From UBA11346 sp038318565 (GTDB lineage: Bacteria; Planctomycetota; UBA11346), in NCBI GenBank assembly GCA_038318565.1, contig JBBQCI010000007.1, positions 9,007 to 73,006 on the forward strand: a DNA stretch of 64,000 bases, written 5' to 3'. Both the position numbers and the translations under genes were made by a program. Numbering within the stretch: position 1 is the stretch's first letter; each line of letters opens with the position of its first letter. Of the stretch, positions 42,610 through 51,441 are shown piece by piece. Under the pieces are notes generated by a model. The model was not told the origin of the DNA. It worked only from the letters and a program-made list of their open reading frames with translations, and ran no database searches.

Positions 42610-43128
42610 CTATTCCGCCGGCTGCGGAACTGCGGCAAAGCGACCACGGTCATAGCCCTGCGCCACAGCGCGGGTCATGATGCCATCCACCGTGGCGGGT
42701 GGCAGCTGGCGGGTTCGCGAGAGGATCCAGAAGTAGTCGCGAGAGGGATGCCCCACCGCCACCCAGGCGTAGCCGGGATCCTGATCGATAATCAGATAAT
42801 CGACCGATAGCGGCCAGACGAAGCGCACCTTCCAGTGCGCGTTGGTGGTGGTGTCATGAACCCACGCCACCCCGTGCCACGACTCTTCGGGAGCATCGAA
42901 GTTACCGCGTCGAAAGACGAAGGTGTTGTCCATCCGTCCATCGGGCCGCAGCTTGTAGACATCTGCTGTGGCGACCTTGCCTTCCTCCAGCCAGTACGGG
43001 ATGTGATGGGTCACGTACCAGGTGCCCTCCATGCGCGCGAGTTCGATGTGCGGTACGGTGACCAGCGCCGGACGAGCCGCACATCCGAACAGGCCGAGGG
43101 TGACACAGGCGATCAGGGCTGACTTCAT
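42610..43128 (-). CDS. Lipocalin lipoprotein (Blc-like)
   Basis: 172 residues with a lipobox (LFGC) after MKSALIACVTLG. Lipocalin motifs: GTWYVTHHIPYW (the GxW motif near the first strand) and the later WVAVGHPSRDYFWILSR. Outer-membrane lipocalins bind lipids or fatty acids, often in stress. Two bases from the end of the second PDZ gene, convergent. Divergent from the M20 peptidase. Confidence 0.93.
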   Translation of the reverse strand: MKSALIACVTLGLFGCAARPALVTVPHIELARMEGTWYVTHHIPYWLEEGKVATADVYKLRPDGRMDNTFVFRRGNFDAPEESWHGVAWVHDTTTNAHWKVRFVWPLSVDYLIIDQDPGYAWVAVGHPSRDYFWILSRTRQLPPATVDGIMTRAVAQGYDRGRFAAVPQPAE

Positions 43129-43232
43129 GCAGGTGAGCGTACCGGAGCGGAAACCCGTTTGTAACTAATAGTTTCCATGATTCGACAGCCTGCATCTCTT
43201 CCCGCCGGCGGCACGACCTTCAAACTGCAGCC

Positions 43233-44372
43233 ATGGCAGACCTCGCCGACATCGTCCAGCACGCCACCGCCATCCGCCATGACCTGCATCGCCACCCAGA
43301 GCTGACCTGGCAGGAACGTCGTACCGCCGGCATCGTACGAGACGAACTGACCCGCCTTGGCATCCCATGGGTCTCGTGCGCCGAGCATGGTTCAGTCGCC
43401 CGATTGGCACCTGGGCGCAGCGGTCGCCATGTCGCCTTCCGTTCCGACCTCGACGCCCTACCGATCCACGAAGCAACCGGGTGCGCCCATACCAGCACCG
43501 TACCCGGCACGATGCATGCCTGCGGTCATGATGGCCACACCGCCTGTCTGCTCGGCGCAGCAGCCTGGCTGAAGGCTCATGAGTCGCAGCTGCCGGGTCC
43601 CGTCACGCTGCTGTTCCAGCCGGCGGAAGAAGGCGGCCATGGCGCCCGCCGCATGGTCGAGGAAGGCTGCCTAGATGGCATCGATGCGGTGTTCGGTTTT
43701 CACAATTGGTCGAGCCTGCCGGCCGGCCACTACGCCTGTCCTGACGGCCCAGTGATGGCCGCCAACGGTGAGTGGACCGCGATCATCCGAGGCCGCGGCT
43801 GCCATGCCGCTGCCCCTCAGGACGGCATCGATCCGGTGCTGACCGGCGCGCACTTCACCACCATGGTGCAGCAACTGGTCTCGCGCACTACTGCACCGCA
43901 GGAAGCCGCCGTGGTGTCGGTGACGATGTTCCATGCTGGCACCGCCGACAACATCATTCCGGACAGCGCTGAGCTGACCGGCACGGTGCGCGCCGCGACC
44001 ACCCAGCGTCGCGAAGCCCTGGTCACCGGATTACGACGCATCCTTGACGCCGCCTGCGCCGCCAGCGGAGCGAGCGGCGAGCTGCGCTACGAACCGACCT
44101 ATCCGGCTACGGTCAACCACGCAACCGAAGCAGTCCGTGCCCGCGTCGCCCTTGACCGCATCCTCGGCCCCGGCCGCTGCATCAGCGCCGGCATTCCACT
44201 GATGGCGGCAGAGGATTTCAGCTATTACCTGCAGGCGAAACCTGGCGCCTACATCCTACTTGGAACCGGTCGGACAGAACCGTGTCACAGTCCGCGTTTC
44301 GACTTCGACGACGGGCTAATCCCGGTGGCGATCAGACTGTGGAGCGCACTGGCTGGCATTGAGTGCCACTGA
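43233..44372 (+). CDS. M20 family amidohydrolase/peptidase
   Basis: 379 residues, cytoplasmic (no signal peptide). Zinc ligands are visible: HACGHDGHTACLLGAA, the QPAEEGGHGA Glu pair, FGFHNWSSLPAG and LMAAEDFSYYL. Closest to N-acyl-L-amino acid amidohydrolases/hippurate hydrolases/IAA-amino-acid hydrolases; the exact amide substrate cannot be chosen from the sequence. Stands alone. Confidence 0.93.
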   Translation: MADLADIVQHATAIRHDLHRHPELTWQERRTAGIVRDELTRLGIPWVSCAEHGSVARLAPGRSGRHVAFRSDLDALPIHEATGCAHTSTVPGTMHACGHDGHTACLLGAAAWLKAHESQLPGPVTLLFQPAEEGGHGARRMVEEGCLDGIDAVFGFHNWSSLPAGHYACPDGPVMAANGEWTAIIRGRGCHAAAPQDGIDPVLTGAHFTTMVQQLVSRTTAPQEAAVVSVTMFHAGTADNIIPDSAELTGTVRAATTQRREALVTGLRRILDAACAASGASGELRYEPTYPATVNHATEAVRARVALDRILGPGRCISAGIPLMAAEDFSYYLQAKPGAYILLGTGRTEPCHSPRFDFDDGLIPVAIRLWSALAGIECH

Positions 44373-44418
44373 TATACCCCTAAAGCTCAAGGGAATTTGA
44401 CCCAGTTGTCTATGCGAC

Positions 44419-45537
44419 GTGCTTACCACACTCTTTCGACACATGCCGAGCGGACCAGCAACCCCACCTTCTGACGAGCCGCAACCCACCGGCTGGGACA
44501 TGCTCGACGAGTATCAAGTCGGTCGCGATCGGACGGCCGGCGATGAAGAGAAGACGCGCCGCATCTCCCGTACTGGCGAGTCGGCCACACCATCCGGCAG
44601 TGACGCTGTGGCGGAACAGCAGCCAGCGGTCGTACCGACTACCCGTACGATCAGCAAACTGGCGTTTTGGCGCAGCGACGGATCGGCGGCCAATGACGCC
44701 GAGGTCATCGCCCGGATCATGGTGCGCAAACAGGAGCGCCGTGATGACGGCGCTGCCGCCGCTGGGCGGGTCGAGAACGAGTACGCTAACGATCGCCGCA
44801 AAGCCGCCTGGCTGCGCCAGCAGCAGGAGATTCAGGATCATCTCCAGCTTGAGGCCAGCCGACGCCAACCAGCCGCGGAGACCCCACTTCAGCGGGCCTT
44901 GCGCGAGGCGGCAGACATCTTCCTCGCCTTGGGCATCTGTCCCGACCATCTGGAATACCTGCCTGATATTGACCGTTTCTGCTCGTGGGGCGGAATGGTG
45001 TACGAGCACAGTCAGGTGTTCGCCATGCGCGATCCGCGTGGCGCGCCGCTGTATACGTTCGGTTCATCGCCGCAGGGCGAATCGGCAGCCTGCTACTCGC
45101 CACGCGAGCGGCGGTGGGGCCTGCCTCTGCCTGTCTCCCCCGCGGACCCGCTGCGGCCGGTCGACCGCCTGCTGCCGGTGCCGCGCCGGCATCCCGATGG
45201 CAGTCTGCGCTGGTCGGCCCAACGACCTGGAGCACTGCAAATGGACGAGGGTATGGTCCCGGTCTACGTCGTCGGTACAGCCGTCTACACCGTCTCACAA
45301 TTGATTGCTGCCCATCATCGCCATTCAGGCACATCGCCGTTGCTCTCCACCCTGGCCGATCAGGCCCAGGCTGTGCGCAAGTTGTCTAGCGAACTTGCCC
45401 AGCAGTCGAATCAGGCACTCGATCGCGCTGCATCCACGATAGGCGAGCATGTCATGGACGTTGTCGGCGGCGCCACCGACACGATTTCCAGCGCCATTGC
45501 GTCGACGACCAGATTCTTCAGGCGGAAGAAACCGTAA
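44419..45537 (+). CDS. Hypothetical protein, unassigned
   Basis: 372 residues from a GTG; the ATG at 44443 (MPSGPATPP) is at least as likely. The first half is charged and low in structure (Arg, Glu, Ala); the middle (EAADIFLALGICPDHLEY, FCSWGGMVYEHS) is compact, and the end is a long amphipathic helix (TLADQAQAVRKLSSELAQQ) ending RRKKP. No family recognised. Its 3' end overlaps the M28 gene by 20 bases (convergent). Confidence 0.6.
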   Translation: MLTTLFRHMPSGPATPPSDEPQPTGWDMLDEYQVGRDRTAGDEEKTRRISRTGESATPSGSDAVAEQQPAVVPTTRTISKLAFWRSDGSAANDAEVIARIMVRKQERRDDGAAAAGRVENEYANDRRKAAWLRQQQEIQDHLQLEASRRQPAAETPLQRALREAADIFLALGICPDHLEYLPDIDRFCSWGGMVYEHSQVFAMRDPRGAPLYTFGSSPQGESAACYSPRERRWGLPLPVSPADPLRPVDRLLPVPRRHPDGSLRWSAQRPGALQMDEGMVPVYVVGTAVYTVSQLIAAHHRHSGTSPLLSTLADQAQAVRKLSSELAQQSNQALDRAASTIGEHVMDVVGGATDTISSAIASTTRFFRRKKP

Positions 45538-46372
45538 TTCCGGTTACGCTCATAAGGCCAAGCACTGCCCACGCAGCGTCAACCGCATGCGCCAGCCCTA
45601 TGTAGTCGAGGGTCTCCGGCCGGTCGCCGGCGGTGTGGAAGCGCGAGTTGCGAAAACGGTCGGTGTCGGTGAGGGTGATCGCCGGGATGCCGGCGGCATG
45701 GAACGATTCCTGATCGCCCATCATCTGCCATGTCTGACGTGGCCACCAACAGCCGCGCACCGGCAGACCATGGCCACAGGCGGCACGGGTGCAGGCGCGC
45801 GCCAACACGCGATCACGCCACGAGGCCTGGACGCACAGGAAATCCCCGCGCGTACCGTGGATCCATGGCATCCACCACGCCGGCCAGGCCTGGGTTCCCG
45901 AGCGGCTGTCGTACCAGCCCAGCGAGTCGAGCAGCAGCGCTGAGCGCACCTCACCATCCGCCAACCGGCTGGCATGATGCCATGAACCACCCCGCTCGCG
46001 GCCCCAGCGCATGCCTTCTTCGTTGGCAAACAGGGTCAGGCGGACGGTACCTGGCGGCGGCTGTGCGACGAGCCGTTCTGCCAGGGCCAGCAGCACGGCG
46101 ACACCGCTAGCGTTATCATCGGCGCCAGGAGCAGCGGCAACGTCGGGCACGCTGTCGTAGTGCGCCCCAACCAGCACGGTGCCCGGTTGCGCACCGCGTA
46201 TCTCGGCCTGCAGGTTGACCTGATCGCCGAAAGGTTCGCGACGTACCGCCAAGCCTAGTCCCGTCAGCCGATCAGTGAGCCAATTGGCTGCAGCAGCCAG
46301 CGCCACAGGCAGGCCGGGATGGCGCGGACCGATGCGGCCCGCGAGGTGCTCAACATCGTCGCGTAGCGTCAT
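45518..46372 (-). CDS. M28-family zinc aminopeptidase
   Basis: 284 residues from the ATG at 46372, which overlaps the permease stop by 4 bases. Metal ligands: GAHYDSVPD, PGADDNASG (Asp), ANEEGMRWGRE (Glu pair) and a C-terminal His (SRFHTAGD). Cleaves N-terminal residues from peptides or acts as a related amidase. It is the last gene of the zinc-type uptake operon, the usual place for nothing of this kind, so a zinc-dependent enzyme is coupled to its metal supply. Confidence 0.9.
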   Translation of the reverse strand: MTLRDDVEHLAGRIGPRHPGLPVALAAAANWLTDRLTGLGLAVRREPFGDQVNLQAEIRGAQPGTVLVGAHYDSVPDVAAAPGADDNASGVAVLLALAERLVAQPPPGTVRLTLFANEEGMRWGRERGGSWHHASRLADGEVRSALLLDSLGWYDSRSGTQAWPAWWMPWIHGTRGDFLCVQASWRDRVLARACTRAACGHGLPVRGCWWPRQTWQMMGDQESFHAAGIPAITLTDTDRFRNSRFHTAGDRPETLDYIGLAHAVDAAWAVLGLMSVTGITVSSA

Positions 46373-47178
46373 GCCCGCCAGGACGGCGGCCACACCCACG
46401 CGGCCACCATCGCTCCTCCAAGCAGCGCCACCGCCACTTGTCCAGGCGGCAGATCAGCACTCCAGCCGATGGCGAATCCCAACGTCACCGCCAGCTCGGC
46501 AATAAGCACGGCGATCCACGGCACGGTGGCGAGTCGGCGGGCGAAGCGGCGCGCGGCCAGCGCAGGGACGACGAGCAGGGCGGTGGTCAGCAACGCGCCC
46601 GACAGCTCCAACGAAATGGCCAGCAACGCAGCCAGCAGGACCGATGATACCACGCCAATAACGCCAGGACGCACCCCCTGCAATTTTGCCAATCGCGGCT
46701 CCCAGGCAGCAACCAGGATCCGACGGCCCAAGACCACGCCAGCCGCAAGGACGACCAGAGCGGCGGCAATCGCGACACCTGCTGAACCCCAGCCAGCACC
46801 TAGCACCGACGAACTGGCCAGCCGGGCGAGTTTCTCAAGGCCGACGGCATTCCCTGAAAGCAGCAGCACGGTCAATGCTCCACCTGACAGGATCATCCAC
46901 GCGGCCACGGCCTCTGGGCGTTCGCGGGCAGGCGGACGCTGGGCCAGAACGGTCGCACAAGCGATGGCGATAAACGCCCATGCCGCTGGAGTGCCCAGCC
47001 CAAAGGCGATGGCGGCAGCGAATCCCACCGCACCCATCTGCACCAGCCCGGTGCCAAGCAGGGCCTGCTCGCGGGCGACGACCGGAATGCCTGCCAGCGG
47101 CAGTGCCAGCGCCAGAGCCCAGCCGACGACGTAGCTGGCCCCGAACAAATCCCAGCCCTGGGTGAACCAGTCCATCAC
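46369..47178 (-). CDS. Metal ABC transporter permease (ABC-3 family)
   Basis: 269 residues (the second ATG at 47175 is also possible) with 7-8 membrane helices. Zinc-type permease ZnuB homologue: typical membrane motifs with LGRRILVAAWEPRLAKLQGV. Overlaps the ATPase stop and the M28 gene start. Third gene after barrel, binding protein and ATPase. Metal selectivity is inferred from the binding protein. Confidence 0.92.
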   Translation of the reverse strand: MMDWFTQGWDLFGASYVVGWALALALPLAGIPVVAREQALLGTGLVQMGAVGFAAAIAFGLGTPAAWAFIAIACATVLAQRPPARERPEAVAAWMILSGGALTVLLLSGNAVGLEKLARLASSSVLGAGWGSAGVAIAAALVVLAAGVVLGRRILVAAWEPRLAKLQGVRPGVIGVVSSVLLAALLAISLELSGALLTTALLVVPALAARRFARRLATVPWIAVLIAELAVTLGFAIGWSADLPPGQVAVALLGGAMVAAWVWPPSWRA

Positions 47179-47840
47179 GGTCTGGTCCCGCGATCGGGAG
47201 CTTCGACCGTGAAGACACCATCCGCTATGCGCAGTCGACCAGTATCGATCGCGGCAGGCGGCCTATGGGCCACGCACAGCACGGCGGCACCGGCCTGACG
47301 ACGGGCCTCGATCGCCGCCAAGCACCGGGCGGTGGCATCGCCATCCAGATGATTGAAGGGTTCATCGAGCACCAGCAGAGCTGGCCGACGAGCTAACGCA
47401 CGAGCGACCCGGGCGCGCTGGCGCTGGCCGCCGGACAGCGCCCAGTAGCTCTTGCGCGGTTCCAAGCCTACCGCGTCAATTGCTTCGGCGACGGCACCGG
47501 CATCACGGCGGCCACTGCCAGCCAGACCCAGACCGACGTAGTCGGTGACGGTCAGAGGCAGGGTCGGCAGCAGTTCGTCGAGCTGCAGCACGCAACCCAG
47601 CCCAGTTCCGTCAGCCACCCACGGATGCACGGTCAGGCGCCCACCGGTGGGCGGCAGTTCGCCAAGCAGAGTGCACAGCAACGTTGTCTTGCCGCTGCCA
47701 TTATCGCCTTCGATCCACCACCACGTGGATGGTCGAACCGTCCAGGTCAGATCGCTGGCGAAAGTCTTTCCCGCACGTCCCACGGCAAGGCCTTCGGCCC
47801 GCACCAACAGGCTCTCTTCAAGATCGCCATGTATCTGCAC
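47175..47840 (-). CDS. Metal ABC transporter ATP-binding protein
   Basis: 221 residues, short for the family (usually 240-250). Walker A GDNGSGKTT, signature LSGGQRQR, Walker B LLVLDEPFNHLD. Between the binding protein (24 bases upstream) and the permease (overlap). Powers zinc-type uptake. Confidence 0.93.
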   Translation of the reverse strand: MQIHGDLEESLLVRAEGLAVGRAGKTFASDLTWTVRPSTWWWIEGDNGSGKTTLLCTLLGELPPTGGRLTVHPWVADGTGLGCVLQLDELLPTLPLTVTDYVGLGLAGSGRRDAGAVAEAIDAVGLEPRKSYWALSGGQRQRARVARALARRPALLVLDEPFNHLDGDATARCLAAIEARRQAGAAVLCVAHRPPAAIDTGRLRIADGVFTVEAPDRGTRP

Positions 47841-47864
47841 GGGGTAGAGGATCGCGCGCCTCTT

Positions 47865-48881
47865 CTACGGCGCCAGCGCCTTGGCCACGGCGCGGACATT
47901 GGTGTCCACGAAGGAGATGTAGTCGTCGGTGCCCGGGCGGGAGCCGGCCTGGTGCGCCATCTCCACGATAGCAGCACCGCTGGAACCAGCTACCAGCTCG
48001 ATCGCTTTGCGATCAAAATAGCCTGTCGCAAGCAGTGCTTTGACTCCCTGCTCACGCATCTTTGCCGACACATAGGCTAGGTGCCGGGCCGATGGCGGAA
48101 CGCCCGGCTTGGGTTCCAGAAGCGTGACAATCTGCAGGCCGAAACGGCGGGCGAAATACGGATAGAGGTCGTGGTCGGCCGCCACCGGCATGCCGGCGCA
48201 TGGGCGCATGGCACCCCACCAGCCGCCCAGTTTTCCGTCTAGCTGCTGCTGAACGAGGAACTCGCTCAGCCGACCATGGTCATTGAGTACGATGAGCTTG
48301 CCGATGTCCAGTTGGCCGGCGATCTCCTCGCCGGCCAAGGCGACGCCGATGGCCATGCGGAATGCAGCGAAACGCCTGGCAAATCGCGATCCGGCCTCGG
48401 GCAGCAACTCGGCCATCCGGCTGGATGACGCTTCCGCCACAGCCAGACCAACCACCGGATCCAACAGGACGTGCGGGTTGCCGTGGGCATGCACATCGCC
48501 GGCACTGCGGTCCACCGGACCGATCGGTATCCCGATCGGACTGGCCACCAAGGTCGCAGCTTCGATATGGCCACCCGCATCTTTGCGGATGCGGGGATTG
48601 CGCGCATTGGTTACCAGCGGTGGCAACCAGCCGATCTCCAGCTCGAAGCCGGTCGACAGCAGCAGGTCGGCACGAGCCAGCTCAACAACGAAGCTGGGGC
48701 GGGCCTCGACCCGATGCGGATCGTCGCTGGGCAGGGCCAGGGCGACAACGACGACATCCTCGCCGCCGACCGCGCGGGCGATGGCGGCAAGTTCAGGCAC
48801 GCTCGCGACGATGCGCAACGGCTCAGCGGCAGGCATCCAGACCAGGGCAAAGACCGCAGCGAACACACGGATCATGATCAA
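47865..48881 (-). CDS. Metal ABC transporter substrate-binding protein (ZnuA-type)
   Basis: 338 residues; a signal peptide (MIRVFAAVFALVWMPAAE) from the second ATG at 48875. Cluster A-I binding protein. Candidate ligands: DDPHRVEA, VHAHGNPHVLLDP and a conserved HGRLSEF and DHDLYPYF region. Its start overlaps the barrel gene stop by 4 bases. Only weakly similar to the other binding protein at 12819 and lacks its long His loop. Confidence 0.9.
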   Translation of the reverse strand: MIMIRVFAAVFALVWMPAAEPLRIVASVPELAAIARAVGGEDVVVVALALPSDDPHRVEARPSFVVELARADLLLSTGFELEIGWLPPLVTNARNPRIRKDAGGHIEAATLVASPIGIPIGPVDRSAGDVHAHGNPHVLLDPVVGLAVAEASSSRMAELLPEAGSRFARRFAAFRMAIGVALAGEEIAGQLDIGKLIVLNDHGRLSEFLVQQQLDGKLGGWWGAMRPCAGMPVAADHDLYPYFARRFGLQIVTLLEPKPGVPPSARHLAYVSAKMREQGVKALLATGYFDRKAIELVAGSSGAAIVEMAHQAGSRPGTDDYISFVDTNVRAVAKALAP

Positions 48882-50206
48882 AAACCATGCGCCGGATGGG
48901 CGCCGATCAAGACATCCAGGCCAAGCCAGACGCTGTGGGCCACGGCATCCTCCAGATGCTCGGCGTGGTCGTAGTCGTACTGCAGGCGCAGACGGCTGAA
49001 CTCGCTTGGCCGGTAGGTGACCATCGGGGAGACACGGACGCGGGTGTCGCGCAGGCCGTCCGTGTCGTGGTCGACCAGTACACCGTCGACCACGCTGTCA
49101 CCGGTGGCCGTCGCATATTCGCCGCGGATCCCGCAGGACCAGTGTTCGCCGAATCCAAGCTCCGCCTGGGCATACAGACCCCAATCGCTTAAGGCTGCAG
49201 CAGGGGCGGTGAAGTCGTCACCACCACCGATGGCACCGTCTGTGCCGGGGTCCAGACTCTCTGGCACATTGGCGCTGCGATAGATCGCTTCGGCCGTGAC
49301 CTTGATTGACGAGAACGGACCGTGGGCGGGTTTCATGCCGACCACGAGATCCGCTCCATAGAGATTACTGCGCTCGCCCACTCCGCTGGCGTTGGGGCCA
49401 CCCATCCAGCTGAGCCCGAGCTTCGCTTCGGCACCACCAATATCTGCAGCATTCTCCCAACGCAGCAGATAGGTGAGATCGGCCATCGAGCCGGTCGTCA
49501 GTTCGTCACTGCGCAGACGGCCAGCTATAGTGCGCTGTGGACCGACGGCACCCTCCTCTTCTTCGCCTCCCTGAAAGCTGGCCATTGAGGCATCATCGGA
49601 ATTGTAGGCACCAACCACGACCTGGCTGTACCAACTGACCGGAGCAAGCCAGGAAACCCGCGCACCAGGCGTTCGACTGCCATCGCCACCAAGCAGACGG
49701 CTGGCGATCACCGGCTGGTCGATCCAACTCCAGGCATGGGTATGGCTGGCATTGATCCGCCCGAATTCGATCAACTGGTAGCCAGCCTTCACTTCCAGTG
49801 CGTAAGGCAGGCTGGAAGTAGTAATGTAGGCCTCTTCAAGTTCGACACCATGCTCCGGCGAGGCCGCAATGTGGGCTTCAGCCGTGAAGTACGGGTCAAC
49901 CGCCCCCGAAATACTGAGCTCGGCGGTCTGGAGGGTAAAGCCGTTGCCGTGCGGGTCATGCCCGCCGGCATTGAGCGATTCCAACTCGGCATCAGTCGCG
50001 GTCGAAGCGCCGACGGCACCAACCACTGCCAACGAAATAGCGATCAACCGGAGGTCCGGTGTCGCTTTGCCGTGGTCATGGCCAGCGTGGGAATCATCCC
50101 GATGAGTTGGCAAATCTGCGATCGCCTGGTCAAGGGCTGCCGCAGCGTCGGCAGCATGCAACGCTGTAGCCAGAAGGACGAGGGCCGGGACGAGTTGGAT
50201 ACGCAT
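48878..50206 (-). CDS. Outer-membrane beta-barrel protein with His-rich N-terminus, zinc-type operon
   Basis: 442 residues with a signal peptide (MRIQLVPALVLLATALHAAD). The mature N-terminus contains SHAGHDHG, a metal-binding His cluster, followed by a barrel of alternating strands ending in Phe. First gene of the operon barrel, binding protein, ATPase, permease, M28 peptidase. It probably moves or captures zinc at the outer membrane (inference). Not a TonB-dependent receptor by visible motif: no plug-type TonB box was recognised. Confidence 0.82.
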   Translation of the reverse strand: MRIQLVPALVLLATALHAADAAAALDQAIADLPTHRDDSHAGHDHGKATPDLRLIAISLAVVGAVGASTATDAELESLNAGGHDPHGNGFTLQTAELSISGAVDPYFTAEAHIAASPEHGVELEEAYITTSSLPYALEVKAGYQLIEFGRINASHTHAWSWIDQPVIASRLLGGDGSRTPGARVSWLAPVSWYSQVVVGAYNSDDASMASFQGGEEEEGAVGPQRTIAGRLRSDELTTGSMADLTYLLRWENAADIGGAEAKLGLSWMGGPNASGVGERSNLYGADLVVGMKPAHGPFSSIKVTAEAIYRSANVPESLDPGTDGAIGGGDDFTAPAAALSDWGLYAQAELGFGEHWSCGIRGEYATATGDSVVDGVLVDHDTDGLRDTRVRVSPMVTYRPSEFSRLRLQYDYDHAEHLEDAVAHSVWLGLDVLIGAHPAHGF

Positions 50207-50219
50207 GAGCGCACATTCG

Positions 50220-50244
50220 CTAACGATAACTTATTTTCAATAAG
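50220..50244 (-). promoter_or_regulatory. Candidate metal-regulator operator of the zinc-type operon
   Basis: On the plus strand CTAACGAT (50220-50227), a 9-base spacer and TCAATAA (50237-50243), the same words and spacing as at 13737-13760. It also contains the inverted repeat CTTATT-TTC-AATAAG (50230-50244). Located 14 bases upstream of the barrel start. Probable Zur-like operator, inference. Confidence 0.62.
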
Positions 50245-50285
50245 AAAGTAATGCTCTCACGCCCCGGTTGCCAGAACATCCCCCC

Positions 50286-51185
50286 GTGAGCGACTTCTCC
50301 GATCTCCTGCGCCGACTCCAGGCTGAACGTCACGCCGTGTTTGCGCGGCAGAACACCACCGCCTGGCGCATCTGCGACAGCGAGTCCGGTGCCCCCTGCA
50401 CCGTCGACTGGTACGACGGGGCGGTGGTGGTGCATGGCCGCACGGCTGGTGGCGAAGGGCCACCGGATGCTGAGATCGCCAGTGCCATCGGCATCTCACC
50501 CAACCTGGTCTTCCGCAAAGAACGGCGCAAGCAGACCGATCGCCAACATGGCGGGCAGTACCAGGTGGTCGCCCGCGCCGGGGCCGAGCGCATCGTGCGC
50601 GAAGCCAACCTGTCGTTCGCGGTCAACCTGAGCGACTATCTGGACACTGGGTTGTTCCTCGACCACCGCCCGCTGCGCCGCCTGATCAAATCGGCGGCAC
50701 GCGGCCGCAGCTTCCTTAATCTCTTCGCCTACACCGGGGCCTTCACCGTCCATGCCGCCGAGGGCGGTGCGCGCACCACCGTCACCGTCGACCTGTCGAA
50801 CACCTACCTGCGCTGGACCGAGCGGAACCTCGCGCTCAACCGGTTGCGTGGCGACCACCGCATGGTCAAAGGCGACTGCCTGCGCCTGCTGGCCGAACGA
50901 CAAAACGAACAATTCGATATGATTGTGTGCGATCCTCCGACCTTCTCCAACTCGAAGGCGATGGCACGTAACTGGGAGGTCGGTCGCGACCACGAATGGC
51001 TGCTGCAACGCCTTTATGGCCTATTGAATCCCGGTGGGACGCTATGGTTCTCGACCAATAAAACGGCGTTCACCCTAACCAACACGTTGCCTCCGTTCGT
51101 AACCGTCGCCGATATCACGTCGTCCACCATCGACGTCGATTGCGCTGGAACCATTCCACACCAATGCTGGCGGATGGTGCGTTGA
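50286..51185 (+). CDS. Class I AdoMet methyltransferase, RlmI/RlmL-like
   Basis: 299 residues from a GTG at 50286; a TTG at 50268 is an alternative and no clear ribosome binding site helps. The Rossmann core shows FLNLFAYTGAFTVHAAEGGA, TTVTVDLSNTYLRW and the catalytic loop VCDPPTFSNSKAM, as in rRNA methyltransferases of the RlmI/RlmK families. A different paralogue from the one at 26285. Target unproven. Confidence 0.85.
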   Translation: MSDFSDLLRRLQAERHAVFARQNTTAWRICDSESGAPCTVDWYDGAVVVHGRTAGGEGPPDAEIASAIGISPNLVFRKERRKQTDRQHGGQYQVVARAGAERIVREANLSFAVNLSDYLDTGLFLDHRPLRRLIKSAARGRSFLNLFAYTGAFTVHAAEGGARTTVTVDLSNTYLRWTERNLALNRLRGDHRMVKGDCLRLLAERQNEQFDMIVCDPPTFSNSKAMARNWEVGRDHEWLLQRLYGLLNPGGTLWFSTNKTAFTLTNTLPPFVTVADITSSTIDVDCAGTIPHQCWRMVR

Positions 51186-51188
51186 CGT

Positions 51189-51344
51189 TTAGTTGGCTGA
51201 GGGGCCGGACTTCAACGATTTGAGGGTCCGTTCCAGCCGGCGCGTCTTGCAACGACGGCGGTGCTTCTGCACCGAGGTGTGGTCCTGCATCGCCTGGATG
51301 AGCGTCGAGGCGCGATCGGGAAGCGCTTGCTGAAGTTTGCTCAC
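51189..51344 (-). CDS. Small basic protein (51 residues)
   Basis: A short frame with a GTG start and a strong ribosome binding site (AGGGGGT, 8 bases upstream). The protein begins MSKLQQALPDRAS (GTG read as Met), has a basic centre (KHRRRCKTRRLERTLK) and ends SGPSAN. Length, charge and good translation signal support a real gene. Nucleic-acid binding is likely; no family is recognised. Confidence 0.6.
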   Translation of the reverse strand: MSKLQQALPDRASTLIQAMQDHTSVQKHRRRCKTRRLERTLKSLKSGPSAN

Positions 51345-51441
51345 GTCACACCCCCTGGTGACGTCTACCCTGGCAACGGGCCAACATTGTCATCTGCCAT
51401 TTCCCGCAGCAGATGGCATTCCCTGCTCAGGAAACACGTCT

